6,518 bases of DNA from Rhodospirillaceae bacterium (GTDB lineage: Bacteria; Pseudomonadota; Alphaproteobacteria; Micavibrionales; UBA2020). The DNA is taken from positions 1 through 6,518 of the forward strand of contig DQGU01000111.1 in NCBI GenBank assembly GCA_003524565.1, in the 5' to 3' direction. The first letter of the stretch is position 1. Every line of letters starts with the position of its first letter. This document shows positions 1 to 6,328 of the stretch, one piece after another. Below the pieces are notes generated by a model. It was not told the origin of the DNA. It did not search any database and saw nothing but the letters and a program-made list of their open reading frames with translations. A program made the translations under genes and the position numbers.

Positions 1-1
1 G

Positions 2-679
2 CTGGCGGGCGGTATGTTCCTGTCACTGCCGTTTGCTATTCGTGCCGTCCGCGGTTCTTTGTTCGAAACCGCTGCGATGGGCGACAACAAGTTCACCAAC
101 TCCGGTTTCACCAACGCTTCGCTGTCGGCGGGCGGTCTCGACAAAATGGTTGTCGATGTCATGAGCAACATCGCCGGCCCTGCCGAAGTGATGCTCACGG
201 CCTTTACCTACATCGCGGCCATCGGTCTTTTGCTGGTCGGTATTTCCCGTCTGACCAAACGCGTCGAAGAAGGTCCGCGCGGTCCTGGCGGCGCAGGGAC
301 GATTACAACGTTTCTTGCCTCGGGCGCACTGTTTTCCTTCGGTGACTCGATGGGTACTTTTGCCAACAGTGTCTTCGGCACCGGTGGTAACGCATTGAAA
401 ACGACTTCGCTGGTTTCGAACACGGTTATTACCGACACCGATGACCGCGAGCGTATTCAAACAGTTATAGAAGGGGTGATGGTCTTCGTAATGCTCGTTG
501 GCTACATCGCTTTTATCAGAGGATGGTTCGTCTTACGGGCGTTCGCCGATGGCCAACAAGGGGCCACCGTCGCGCAAGGTTTGACGTTCCTGTTCGGGGG
601 CACTTTGGCGATTAACCTCGGCGAGCTGATCAACGTGATCATGCGGACCGCGAACGTCACGGGGCTCTCATTTACCTAG
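2..679 (+). CDS. icmC: IcmC/DotE-like inner-membrane protein of a type IVB secretion system, 5' partial
   Basis: The frame is open from the window edge (L-A-G-G before the Met at 14) to TAG at 677-679, followed by a second TAG. Numbered from that Met, four hydrophobic stretches lie at about 57-80, 96-120, 152-174 and 186-209, with charged linkers (TKRVEEG; RAFADG). The section from about residue 41 to the end is about 180 residues, close to the roughly 194 residues I recall for Legionella IcmC. The family places it in the inner membrane as a small Dot/Icm component. The gene name rests on helix pattern, motifs such as GYIAFIRGWF and position just upstream of icmD-icmJ-icmB. The first 15 residues (GGMFLSLPFAIRAVRGS) closely match the second helix of the downstream IcmD-like protein, so the full protein probably carries an IcmD-type module before the IcmC part. 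The Met at 14 is unlikely to be the true start: it has no Shine-Dalgarno sequence and would cut that module. Met22 (base 77) would give a 200-residue IcmC-sized protein but also lacks a ribosome site. Confidence 0.75.
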   Translation: MAGGMFLSLPFAIRAVRGSLFETAAMGDNKFTNSGFTNASLSAGGLDKMVVDVMSNIAGPAEVMLTAFTYIAAIGLLLVGISRLTKRVEEGPRGPGGAGTITTFLASGALFSFGDSMGTFANSVFGTGGNALKTTSLVSNTVITDTDDRERIQTVIEGVMVFVMLVGYIAFIRGWFVLRAFADGQQGATVAQGLTFLFGGTLAINLGELINVIMRTANVTGLSFT

Positions 680-708
680 TAGACACGATAAAAGCGTGCT
701 ACGATAAC
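680..708 (+). promoter_or_regulatory. possible internal promoter ahead of icmD
   Basis: The 61-base gap between icmC and icmD holds TAGACA (680-685) and GATAAC (703-708), separated by 17 bases. These match a sigma-70 -35 box at 5 of 6 and a -10 box at 4 of 6. A separate start for icmD would fit its unusual codon use. Short degenerate boxes arise by chance, so this is weak. Confidence 0.25.
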
Positions 709-725
709 AAACTGTGTGTAAGTAA

Positions 726-733
726 AAGGAGGA
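726..733 (+). promoter_or_regulatory. strong Shine-Dalgarno sequence of icmD
   Basis: AAGGAGGA lies 7 bases before the ATG at 741 and is nearly fully complementary to the 16S rRNA 3' end. It is the best ribosome binding site in the window; icmJ has AAGGA and icmB only AGGGA. It fixes the icmD start and suggests strong translation. Confidence 0.8.
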
Positions 734-740
734 ACTACAA

Positions 741-1145
741 ATGAAACGGTCAAATCTCTCTCACAAACTCGCTGCTGCTGCTACTGTTGGCATGTTCGCA
801 GGTCAAAGCTCTGACGCACTCGCGGCCGGCGCTACCGACCTGACCACCGCCAGCAAAAACGTTGTAACGGCAGTTTCCGGTACGGTTGCTCTGATCTCCA
901 CCCTCGCGTACATCGCTGGTGCAGGTCTCGCCCTTGCTGGTATTTTCAAACTCAAGCAGCACGTTGACAACCCGGCTCAGGCTCCCATGAAAGACGCTCT
1001 TATCCGTCTGGCTTGCGGCGGTATGTTCCTGTCGCTGCCGTTCATGATGCGTATCATGCAGGGTTCTATCTCCGACGGTGATACCGCGAAGATCGACGTA
1101 ACCGGTATGGTACTCGAAAGCTCCACGGGCTTTAACGTTCCGTAA
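741..1145 (+). CDS. icmD: IcmD/DotP-like small type IVB secretion protein with signal peptide
   Basis: The product has 134 residues; I recall Legionella IcmD as about 132. The N-terminus looks like a signal peptide: basic start (KRSNLSHK), hydrophobic core at about 10-21, and an AxA site (A26-L27-A28), giving a mature protein from about residue 29. Two hydrophobic helices follow at about 45-69 and 86-106, joined by a polar loop (KLKQHVDNPAQAP, 70-82), then a hydrophilic tail. It sits 61 bases after icmC and 42 before icmJ, its usual place. The family belongs to the inner-membrane or periplasmic part of the Dot/Icm apparatus; its exact role is unsettled. The module YIAxxGLxLxGIxxL...GGMFLSLPF is shared with the upstream icmC product. 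Twelve of 22 alanine codons are GCT, against none of 22 in icmJ, which suggests high expression. A cleaved leader plus two helices in a small protein also resembles VirB2-type pilins in architecture, though I see no sequence proof of that. Confidence 0.82.
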   Translation: MKRSNLSHKLAAAATVGMFAGQSSDALAAGATDLTTASKNVVTAVSGTVALISTLAYIAGAGLALAGIFKLKQHVDNPAQAPMKDALIRLACGGMFLSLPFMMRIMQGSISDGDTAKIDVTGMVLESSTGFNVP

Positions 1146-1187
1146 GCTAAATGTGGGCCGTTCAAGAACCTATACAAGGATATTGAT

Positions 1188-1907
1188 ATGGCCTACTTAA
1201 GGATATCGCCCGGCATCAGCGGATTGTCCGATGCCGGGCGTATTCTTTCTGCGGATGTGCATACACCGCAGGAAGCGATGCGTCAAAAGGTGCTGGAGCG
1301 TGACCAGCATACCTGCCGCTATTGCGGTTTCCAGTCGCGCAAATATCAGGAAGTCAACTATATCGGCAAGCAAGGCCAGAGCGGCAATGCGGATGATTAC
1401 GCATGCGCCTGCACTTTCTGCCACCAATGTTTTCATCTGGAGCGTGTCGAGCGCATGCAGTCCGGCGCCGTGATATGGCTGCCGGAAATCGGGCAGGCCG
1501 CGCTTCATCATATCTGCCGCGCGATTTATGTGGCGCGCATATCCCAGGGCCCCATGGCAGATGCGGCGCGTGATGCGCTGGAATCTCTCTTGCAGCGCAA
1601 GGAAGAAGCGCAGCGCCGCCTCGGCACCGACAGCCCGCGTATTCTGGCCACGGTTTTGCAAGACTTTCTGGAAGCCAAGGAATACCGTGAACGTGCCGGC
1701 AAGCTGAAAGGCTTTCGCGTTCTCCCGCTCGACCGCCGTATCATCAAAGAGGGCGACCTGGAATTTAACCAGTTCCCGCAAATCCTCGCCTACTGGCGCT
1801 CCAAAGACGGGCCGTTCGGCGATGTGCCGCCGCGCCGCTGGGTGAACATGTTCTATGATTTGCGCGCCGAGCTGAACGGCAAAAAATCGCCGCCCGTCAG
1901 CGAATAA
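1188..1907 (+). CDS. icmJ: IcmJ/DotN zinc-binding adaptor of the type IVB coupling complex
   Basis: The 239-residue protein has the IcmJ hallmarks. An early SPG motif (7-9) is followed by QKVLERDQHTCRYCGFQ with C43/C46, then ACTFCHQCFHLERV with C78/C81, and then a WLPEIGQAALHHIC segment (about 97-110). The paired CxxC motifs form the zinc site of an HNH-like fold that in DotN is structural, not nucleolytic. DotN binds the C-terminal part of the coupling ATPase DotL and helps build the platform that receives substrates with IcmS/IcmW. Extra Cys73, Cys75, His79 and His83 lie near the site. It is about 30 residues longer than the roughly 208 I recall for Legionella, mostly at the C-terminus (about 190-239, rich in aromatic and charged residues). 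The ATG at 1188 is chosen because AAGGA (1176-1180) is 7 bases away and the residues before C43 resemble other IcmJ N-termini. A strong inverted repeat lies within codons 7-18. The expected neighbours icmD and icmB flank it. Confidence 0.93.
   Translation: MAYLRISPGISGLSDAGRILSADVHTPQEAMRQKVLERDQHTCRYCGFQSRKYQEVNYIGKQGQSGNADDYACACTFCHQCFHLERVERMQSGAVIWLPEIGQAALHHICRAIYVARISQGPMADAARDALESLLQRKEEAQRRLGTDSPRILATVLQDFLEAKEYRERAGKLKGFRVLPLDRRIIKEGDLEFNQFPQILAYWRSKDGPFGDVPPRRWVNMFYDLRAELNGKKSPPVSE
1207..1240 (+). repeat. perfect 11-bp inverted repeat inside the 5' end of icmJ
   Basis: The arms CGCCCGGCATC (1207-1217) and GATGCCGGGCG (1230-1240) are exact reverse complements with a 12-base loop. 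Inside the loop GGA (1221-1223) and TCC (1227-1229) can add three more pairs around TTG, leaving a bulge of AGC. A T-rich run, TATTCTTTCT (1241-1250), follows at once, so the RNA would resemble an intrinsic terminator. The reading frame runs through it and the encoded residues resemble other IcmJ N-termini, so it is a structure within a gene, not a gene boundary. It could reduce transcription or translation of icmJ relative to icmD; that role is inference. Confidence 0.7.
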
Positions 1908-1931
1908 TCTTTCATAACCGTAAGGTCGCTG

Positions 1932-1970
1932 TGCCGCAGCTTTGCATGCTGCGGGCAAGGGTGTTTTTTT
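1932..1970 (+). terminator. possible weak rho-independent terminator after icmJ
   Basis: CCGCAGC (1934-1940) pairs with GCTGCGG (1948-1954) around a 7-base loop, with further pairing at the base if one base bulges. Seven Ts (1964-1970) follow, but 9 bases separate the core stem from the T-run, which is more than in a classic terminator. It lies 25 bases after the icmJ stop, where a terminator would be expected. It may cause partial termination only. Confidence 0.4.
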
Positions 1971-2125
1971 GCAGCCGCGCGACAACTTGCGTGCACGGGC
2001 ATTACGTTAAAGCGCGGTGCCGCGTTGTTTCCGGATATAAATATGATACGTCAAAACAGCGCACAGTAAGGCAGGCCACAATGCGCCCGCCATTTTATCT
2101 GCGCGAAATCTGCCGTGTTTTTACC

Positions 2126-2153
2126 TGTTTTTAAAAGGTTTATCTGATATATT
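2126..2153 (+). promoter_or_regulatory. possible extended -10 promoter for icmB
   Basis: TG-A-TATATT (2145-2153) fits an extended -10 element, with TATATT matching TATAAT at 5 of 6. The -35 position (around 2126-2131, TGTTTT) matches poorly, as extended -10 promoters allow. It lies in the most AT-rich part of the gap and would give a leader of roughly 100 bases before the icmB ATG. A loose dyad, ACCT (2123-2126) with AGGT (2136-2139), lies between the boxes. Confidence 0.3.
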
Positions 2154-2219
2154 GTTCAATGCTGCGCCATCCAATGCGCGCGGCAGGCAGCAGGGTGCCT
2201 TAAAAAATTATGACCTCTC

Positions 2220-2234
2220 GCCGGACTCTCCGGC
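2220..2234 (+). promoter_or_regulatory. short leader hairpin upstream of icmB
   Basis: GCCGGA (2220-2225) and TCCGGC (2229-2234) form a perfect 6-bp stem with a CTC loop. It ends 24 bases before the icmB ATG and 9 bases before the weak ribosome site AGGGA (2244-2248). It could affect ribosome loading or transcript stability, or have no function. Confidence 0.35.
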
Positions 2235-2258
2235 AGCATAATCAGGGATGCAAGTTTA

Positions 2259-5249
2259 ATGGGTATGTTCGACGCGCTTTTGAAGCCCTTTGTCCGGTTG
2301 CTGCGCCAGCCGATTGAATCGTTTATTCGCCTTGAAACGGCGGACGACGATACGACGCTGGTGGCCGAAGACGGCTCCTTGCTGACCGTCGTGCGCGTCG
2401 ATGGCGCGCGCCAGATTATCGGTGACGCCGAATACAAAAAAATCCTGTCCGACTCCGTGGTTAAAATCGGTACACGTTTCGACCGCCCCGGCCATGCGAT
2501 GCAGATTTATTTCAGCCGCAACCCGGAACGCAGCTATACGGAGCTGAAAAAACTTCTGCGCCCGAACTATATGTCGGCGAAAAATACCGGCCTTGAAATC
2601 GACGATATTTTCGAAGAGCGTGCGAAGAACCTCAGCCATTATCTGGCATGGGAAGAAATTTATTTTGTGCTGTGGACGCGTCCGTCCGTTCTCAGCAAAT
2701 CCGACCTATCGCGCGAGGCGGAGCGTGCCCGCGGCAAAAAATGGATTAAAGCGGATGATGCGCAATATCCCTTCGCGGCTATCGAAGGCATCCGCACGCG
2801 CCACAACAGCTTTTCGACCGCGACGGTGACGGCGCTCAAGGAAATGGGCATTCAGGCGGCGGTGATGGAAGTGCACGACGCGCTGGCCACCATTCGCGCC
2901 AACCTTTTGCAGCTGAGTATCGACAGCAAATGGCGCGCCGTCCTGCCGGGCGATAAAATTGCACCGCGTGCGCCGGAAAAGAAAAACGACATGTCGGATA
3001 TTCTCTGGCCAAGCTTGCGCCAGCAGCTGACGATGGCGAACGCCCGCGTTATCAACGACCACGTCGTTGAGATGGGCAAATACGTCTGGGGCGGCTGCGA
3101 TATGGTGCTGGGCCCGACGGAGCCTATTCCTTTCCCGGCCTTCCTCGAGCGTATGTCCGAAGCGCGCGTGCCCTTCCGTATGTCCTTCCTGCTCGAAGGT
3201 GGCGGCATTCAGGGTATGGCGATGCAGCAGTTTCTTTCTTCCATCTTTGCGGTGACGAATGCCGAGAACAAGATGGTGAAAGAAGCGCTCGAAGCCTTGA
3301 GCGAGATTGCGCGCAGTGAACCTGTGGTGAAATTCCGCCTGTCGTTCGCGACCTGGGCGCCCAAGGACGATATCGAACTTCTCGAAGACCGCCTTTCTAC
3401 GCTGACGCAGTCTGCCGAATCCTGGGGCTATGCGCAGGTGTCGATGATTTCCGGCGACCCGCTGGACCAAATCATGTCGTCCTCGCTTGGCATTCACTGC
3501 GCCTCGACCGCGCCGCCGGCCGTTGCGCCGCTTTACGAAGTAATGAAGCTGGTGCCGTGGCAACGCGCGTCGAGCCCGTTCGAACAAGGCTCCATTCTTT
3601 TCCGTACCCCCGATGGCCGTGTCTGGCCGTACCAAACCGGCTCCAACGTGACGACGACTTGGTTCGACCTTGTTTTCGCGCAGCCCGGTGGCGGTAAATC
3701 GGTTTTGATGAACACGCTGAACCTCGGTACCTGTCTTTCGGCAGGTGTGGCGAGCCTTCCGTTTATCGCCGTTATCGACATCGGCCCGTCTTCGGCGGGT
3801 CTGGTTTCGCTGCTCAAAGACGCCCTGCCGCCGAACCGTCGTCACGAAGTGACGTCGTACCGCTTGCAGATGACGGCGCAATTCGCCATCAACCCCTTCG
3901 ATACCAAGCTCGGCATGCGCAGCCCGCAGGTGTCGGAGCGCAGCTTCCTGATTGAACTGCTCACCCTGATTTGCACCCCGCCCGGCCAGCCCGACCCCTA
4001 TGACGGTATTTCGCAGCTTTGCGGGATGGTGGTCGATGAAATGTACCGCTGGCGCGACGATACGTCGGCCAACGCGGAACCGCGCCCCTATCTGCCGCGT
4101 ATCGACAGCGTGGTTGACGAAGCCATCCGCCAGCACGACATCAAAGTGCCGCCGGGCGCCTATTGGTGGGATATGGTCGATGCCCTGTTCGACAAGGGGC
4201 TGACCTACGAAGCGGCGATGGCGCAGCGCTATGCCATGCCGACGCTGGGCGACGCGATTGCCGCCGCCCGCCGCCCGCAGATTAGAAACCTGCTCGAAGA
4301 AACCTCCATCGGCGCTTCGTCCGAGGGGGTTATCCACGCGTTCGAGCGTATGATTACCTCCGGCGTGCGCGAATTCCCGATTTTGTCGTCGGTGACCAAA
4401 TTCTCGCTCGCGGAGACGCGCGTTTGCGCGCTCGACCTTGCCGACGTTTGCCCGTCCGGCGATGCGACGTCAGACCGCCAGACCGCCGTCATGTATATGC
4501 TGGCGCGTCAGGCGCTGGTCACCCCGTGGTGGATTAACGAAGAAGCGCTGGCGCAGATGTCGCCGAAATTCCGCGCCTATCACGAATCCCGCCTGCAGGA
4601 TTTGGCCGAAACGCCGAAACGCCTTTGCTATGACGAGTTCCACCGTACGTCGAAAACCAAATCCGTGCGTGCGCAGATTGTGCGTGACGTGCGCGAGGGA
4701 CGTAAGCGCGGGATTCAGATTATTCTCGCCTCCCAGATGCTGGACGACTTCGACGACGACATGGTCGATTTGGCGACGGGCGTCTGGGTTCTCGGTGCGG
4801 CGATTTCCGATGCGGCGGTCGATGCGACGCAAAAACGCTTCGGTCTGACCGACACCGCGCGCTGGGTCATGCGTAACAAGCTGACAGGTCCGAAAGCGGG
4901 CGGTGCGCCGGCGCTTTTGGTTCTGGGTACCACCGACGGCCGGTATGAACAGCACCTTATCAACACGCTCGGCCCCATCGAGCTGTGGGCGTTTTCGACC
5001 ACGGCGGAGGATGCGGCCATCCGCAACCGTCTTTATGCCCGCATCGGCGCGGCGCAGGCGCGTAAACTGCTCGGGGTCAACTTCCCCGGCGGCTCCGCGC
5101 GTAGCGAAATCCGACGCCGTATTGCGGCGCTGTCTGAAAAAGGCGATATCGACAACGCCTCGCTCGGCGCGGTTATCGACAAAATCGTGGACGAGCTTGT
5201 CGGCAGCACCAAGGTGAAGCTCGACGAAATCGACGCCAAAACGGGCTAA
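2259..5249 (+). CDS. icmB: IcmB/DotO, VirB4-like ATPase of the type IVB secretion system
   Basis: The 996-residue protein is close to the roughly 1009 I recall for Legionella IcmB and corresponds to TraU of IncI plasmids. The N-terminal motif LETADDDTTLVAEDGSLLTV (about residues 25-44) is characteristic of the family. The Walker A motif is AQPGGGKS (A474, G477-G479, K480, S481), the Walker B is LCYDE (789-793, D792 and catalytic E793), and a downstream ILASQ segment ends at Gln826 as in other VirB4-type ATPases. All key residues are present, so the enzyme should be active. Residues from the start to about 450 form the VirB4-like N-terminal region, and about 460-950 the RecA-like motor. It is a cytoplasmic ATPase at the inner-membrane base of the Dot/Icm machine that drives assembly or transport. 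The ATG at 2259 has AGGGA 10 bases upstream; Met3 at 2265 is an alternative. It is separated from icmJ by an unusually long gap and ends 11 bases before a strong terminator. Confidence 0.95.
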   Translation: MGMFDALLKPFVRLLRQPIESFIRLETADDDTTLVAEDGSLLTVVRVDGARQIIGDAEYKKILSDSVVKIGTRFDRPGHAMQIYFSRNPERSYTELKKLLRPNYMSAKNTGLEIDDIFEERAKNLSHYLAWEEIYFVLWTRPSVLSKSDLSREAERARGKKWIKADDAQYPFAAIEGIRTRHNSFSTATVTALKEMGIQAAVMEVHDALATIRANLLQLSIDSKWRAVLPGDKIAPRAPEKKNDMSDILWPSLRQQLTMANARVINDHVVEMGKYVWGGCDMVLGPTEPIPFPAFLERMSEARVPFRMSFLLEGGGIQGMAMQQFLSSIFAVTNAENKMVKEALEALSEIARSEPVVKFRLSFATWAPKDDIELLEDRLSTLTQSAESWGYAQVSMISGDPLDQIMSSSLGIHCASTAPPAVAPLYEVMKLVPWQRASSPFEQGSILFRTPDGRVWPYQTGSNVTTTWFDLVFAQPGGGKSVLMNTLNLGTCLSAGVASLPFIAVIDIGPSSAGLVSLLKDALPPNRRHEVTSYRLQMTAQFAINPFDTKLGMRSPQVSERSFLIELLTLICTPPGQPDPYDGISQLCGMVVDEMYRWRDDTSANAEPRPYLPRIDSVVDEAIRQHDIKVPPGAYWWDMVDALFDKGLTYEAAMAQRYAMPTLGDAIAAARRPQIRNLLEETSIGASSEGVIHAFERMITSGVREFPILSSVTKFSLAETRVCALDLADVCPSGDATSDRQTAVMYMLARQALVTPWWINEEALAQMSPKFRAYHESRLQDLAETPKRLCYDEFHRTSKTKSVRAQIVRDVREGRKRGIQIILASQMLDDFDDDMVDLATGVWVLGAAISDAAVDATQKRFGLTDTARWVMRNKLTGPKAGGAPALLVLGTTDGRYEQHLINTLGPIELWAFSTTAEDAAIRNRLYARIGAAQARKLLGVNFPGGSARSEIRRRIAALSEKGDIDNASLGAVIDKIVDELVGSTKVKLDEIDAKTG

Positions 5250-5259
5250 GACACCAAGA

Positions 5260-5308
5260 CATCAAAACAAAAACGCCGCGGGTTTTCCTGCGGCGTTTTT
5301 GTTTGATG
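5260..5308. terminator. bidirectional rho-independent terminator between icmB and the convergent genes
   Basis: The core stem CGCCGCGGG (5274-5282) pairs with CCTGCGGCG (5287-5295) around a TTTT loop, with one G-T pair. It is flanked by ACAAAAA on the left and TTTTTGT on the right, so there is a T-run after the stem on either strand. The outer arms CATCAAAAC and GTTTGATG extend the symmetry with one extra A. It lies 11 bases after the icmB stop and 13 bases from the stop of the minus-strand gene, so it can end both transcripts. Confidence 0.92.
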
Positions 5309-5320
5309 CGGGCGGCGTTA

Positions 5321-6328
5321 TTATCGCGGCGGTGCCAGTTTGGGCTTGCCCAGACTGCGCTGCGCGCTGCCCGGCAGGTCTTCGGGCGGGTTGCCGCCCA
5401 GTTCCAGCAGTTTTTTACGCGCGGTATCCAGCGCGGCGGGGCCGTAATCGTCGAAAGACACGTCTGATTTAAAAGCGTGCTGTTCGCGGGTGTAAATCTC
5501 GCTCACACGTCTTGCAGCAAAATCAAAAATGATGCGCAGGTTGCCGCCGTCGCTCATGGGTTTGCGCTCCAGCAGCGTGGCGGCATCGACGGCTTCGAAA
5601 CGGCCATATTCCCAGTACATGTCGCGCAGCAGCTTGCGCGGCGCCTGCTCTTCCAGCCAGCTGCGGGCGTTTTCGTTCCAGTAATGCAGATGAAATCCAT
5701 CATCGCCGATGCCGGCGCGGCAGAAGGCGCGGGCGATGTCTTCGCGCCCCTCGCGCAGCACGCTGAAAAAGGTTTCGCCGTTATTGCCGGACGGGTGTGC
5801 GCCCGCGGCCAGTAGCGCCTCGGCGGTGGCAAGGTTGCCGCTGTGGCGCAGGCCGTCTGTCAGCTTGTCCGGCTCTGCCGCCCAGCGCAGGGCTTGTTCT
5901 ATATCGATTTCTATTTCCTTGTCAGAGGCGGCTTCCAGAATGGTTTCGATGTCATTTGCATCGCCCATCAACGCCTTGGCGTTCAGAATTTCGTCCCAAT
6001 CCAGCATTTCCTGACGTGCGCCCGCGACAAGCGTTTTAACGTCCATCTGCCCGAAAATGTAATATTTGCCTGCGTCTTCCCAGCCTTCGTTGTCAAGGCG
6101 CTCGCTGTATGACTGCACCAGCTCCTGCAAATCATCGCGCAGCGACGTGACGGCATCGTCTTCTTCATCATCGTAAAGCGGCAGGGATTGCAGCGTATCG
6201 CCAAGGCGCGCCATATTCTCGCCAATCGCCTGTGCGGCGGCTTGCCATGCCTGTTTGCCCTCTGTTTCTTCGAACAGGCTGTCGTCCATGTCGTCGGCAT
6301 GGGGGATGCGCGATAGGTTCATGCTCAT
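5321..6328 (-). CDS. acidic protein with weak ankyrin-like repeats, function unknown
   Basis: I do not recognise a named family. The 335-residue protein starts with an acidic region rich in Asp and Glu (for example DDMDDSLFEETEG, 12-24, and DDEEDD, 53-58). No signal peptide or membrane segment is seen, so it is probably cytoplasmic or exported without cleavage. Residues 159-207 look like degenerate ankyrin repeats: GNLATAEALLAAGAHP (164-179), then GETFFSVLREGREDIARAFC (184-203). Weaker echoes are at 117-134 and 296-313 (GPAALDTARKKLLELGGN). The C-terminus becomes basic and proline-rich (SLGKPKLAPPR). The start at 6328 is supported by AGGAAGGA 8 bases upstream and a 4-base ATGA overlap with the preceding gene's stop; Met3 is an alternative. 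Two stop codons in tandem end it. The C-terminal 50 residues resemble those of the upstream gene product, so the pair likely arose by duplication. Converging on a type IVB locus, it could be an accessory or exported protein, but it could equally be unrelated. Confidence 0.85.
   Translation of the reverse strand: MSMNLSRIPHADDMDDSLFEETEGKQAWQAAAQAIGENMARLGDTLQSLPLYDDEEDDAVTSLRDDLQELVQSYSERLDNEGWEDAGKYYIFGQMDVKTLVAGARQEMLDWDEILNAKALMGDANDIETILEAASDKEIEIDIEQALRWAAEPDKLTDGLRHSGNLATAEALLAAGAHPSGNNGETFFSVLREGREDIARAFCRAGIGDDGFHLHYWNENARSWLEEQAPRKLLRDMYWEYGRFEAVDAATLLERKPMSDGGNLRIIFDFAARRVSEIYTREQHAFKSDVSFDDYGPAALDTARKKLLELGGNPPEDLPGSAQRSLGKPKLAPPR

Larger units (their letters stand above)
1908..2258. 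other. 351-base non-coding region between icmJ and icmB
   Basis: No convincing gene is seen. The longest plus-strand frame here (1931-2134, GTG start) has no ribosome site, is rich in Cys and Arg, and overlaps the terminator-like hairpin. The region holds a hairpin followed by a T-run (1932-1970), an AT-rich patch (about 2031-2060), another AT-rich patch with an extended -10-like sequence (2121-2155), and a short leader hairpin just before icmB (2220-2234). The gap suggests icmB may be transcribed at least partly on its own. Confidence 0.6.

Noticed and set aside
1207..1240. The hairpin as a true terminator between icmD and icmJ, with icmJ starting further downstream (for example at Met31).
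   Set aside because: The ATG at 1188 has a good ribosome site, and the residues encoded through the hairpin (including SPG) resemble the N-termini of other IcmJ proteins.
1197..1985. A 262-codon minus-strand frame across icmJ.
   Set aside because: It overlaps almost the whole of a well-supported IcmJ, has no recognisable domain, and is explained by codon bias on the opposite strand.
2011..2027. The GC-rich palindromic stretch AGCGCGGTGCCGCGTT as an RNA gene or operator.
   Set aside because: The stem is only about 6 bp with a tiny loop and a wobble pair, and no tRNA or other RNA fold could be built around it.
1931..2134. A 67-codon frame starting with GTG between icmJ and icmB.
   Set aside because: It has no Shine-Dalgarno sequence, its start lies in the terminator-like hairpin, and its Cys- and Arg-rich composition looks like translated non-coding DNA.
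2706..4337. A 543-codon open frame on the minus strand inside icmB.
   Set aside because: It is antisense to a clear IcmB with intact ATPase motifs. Its Arg/His/Gly-rich composition is typical of antisense frames in GC-rich coding DNA.
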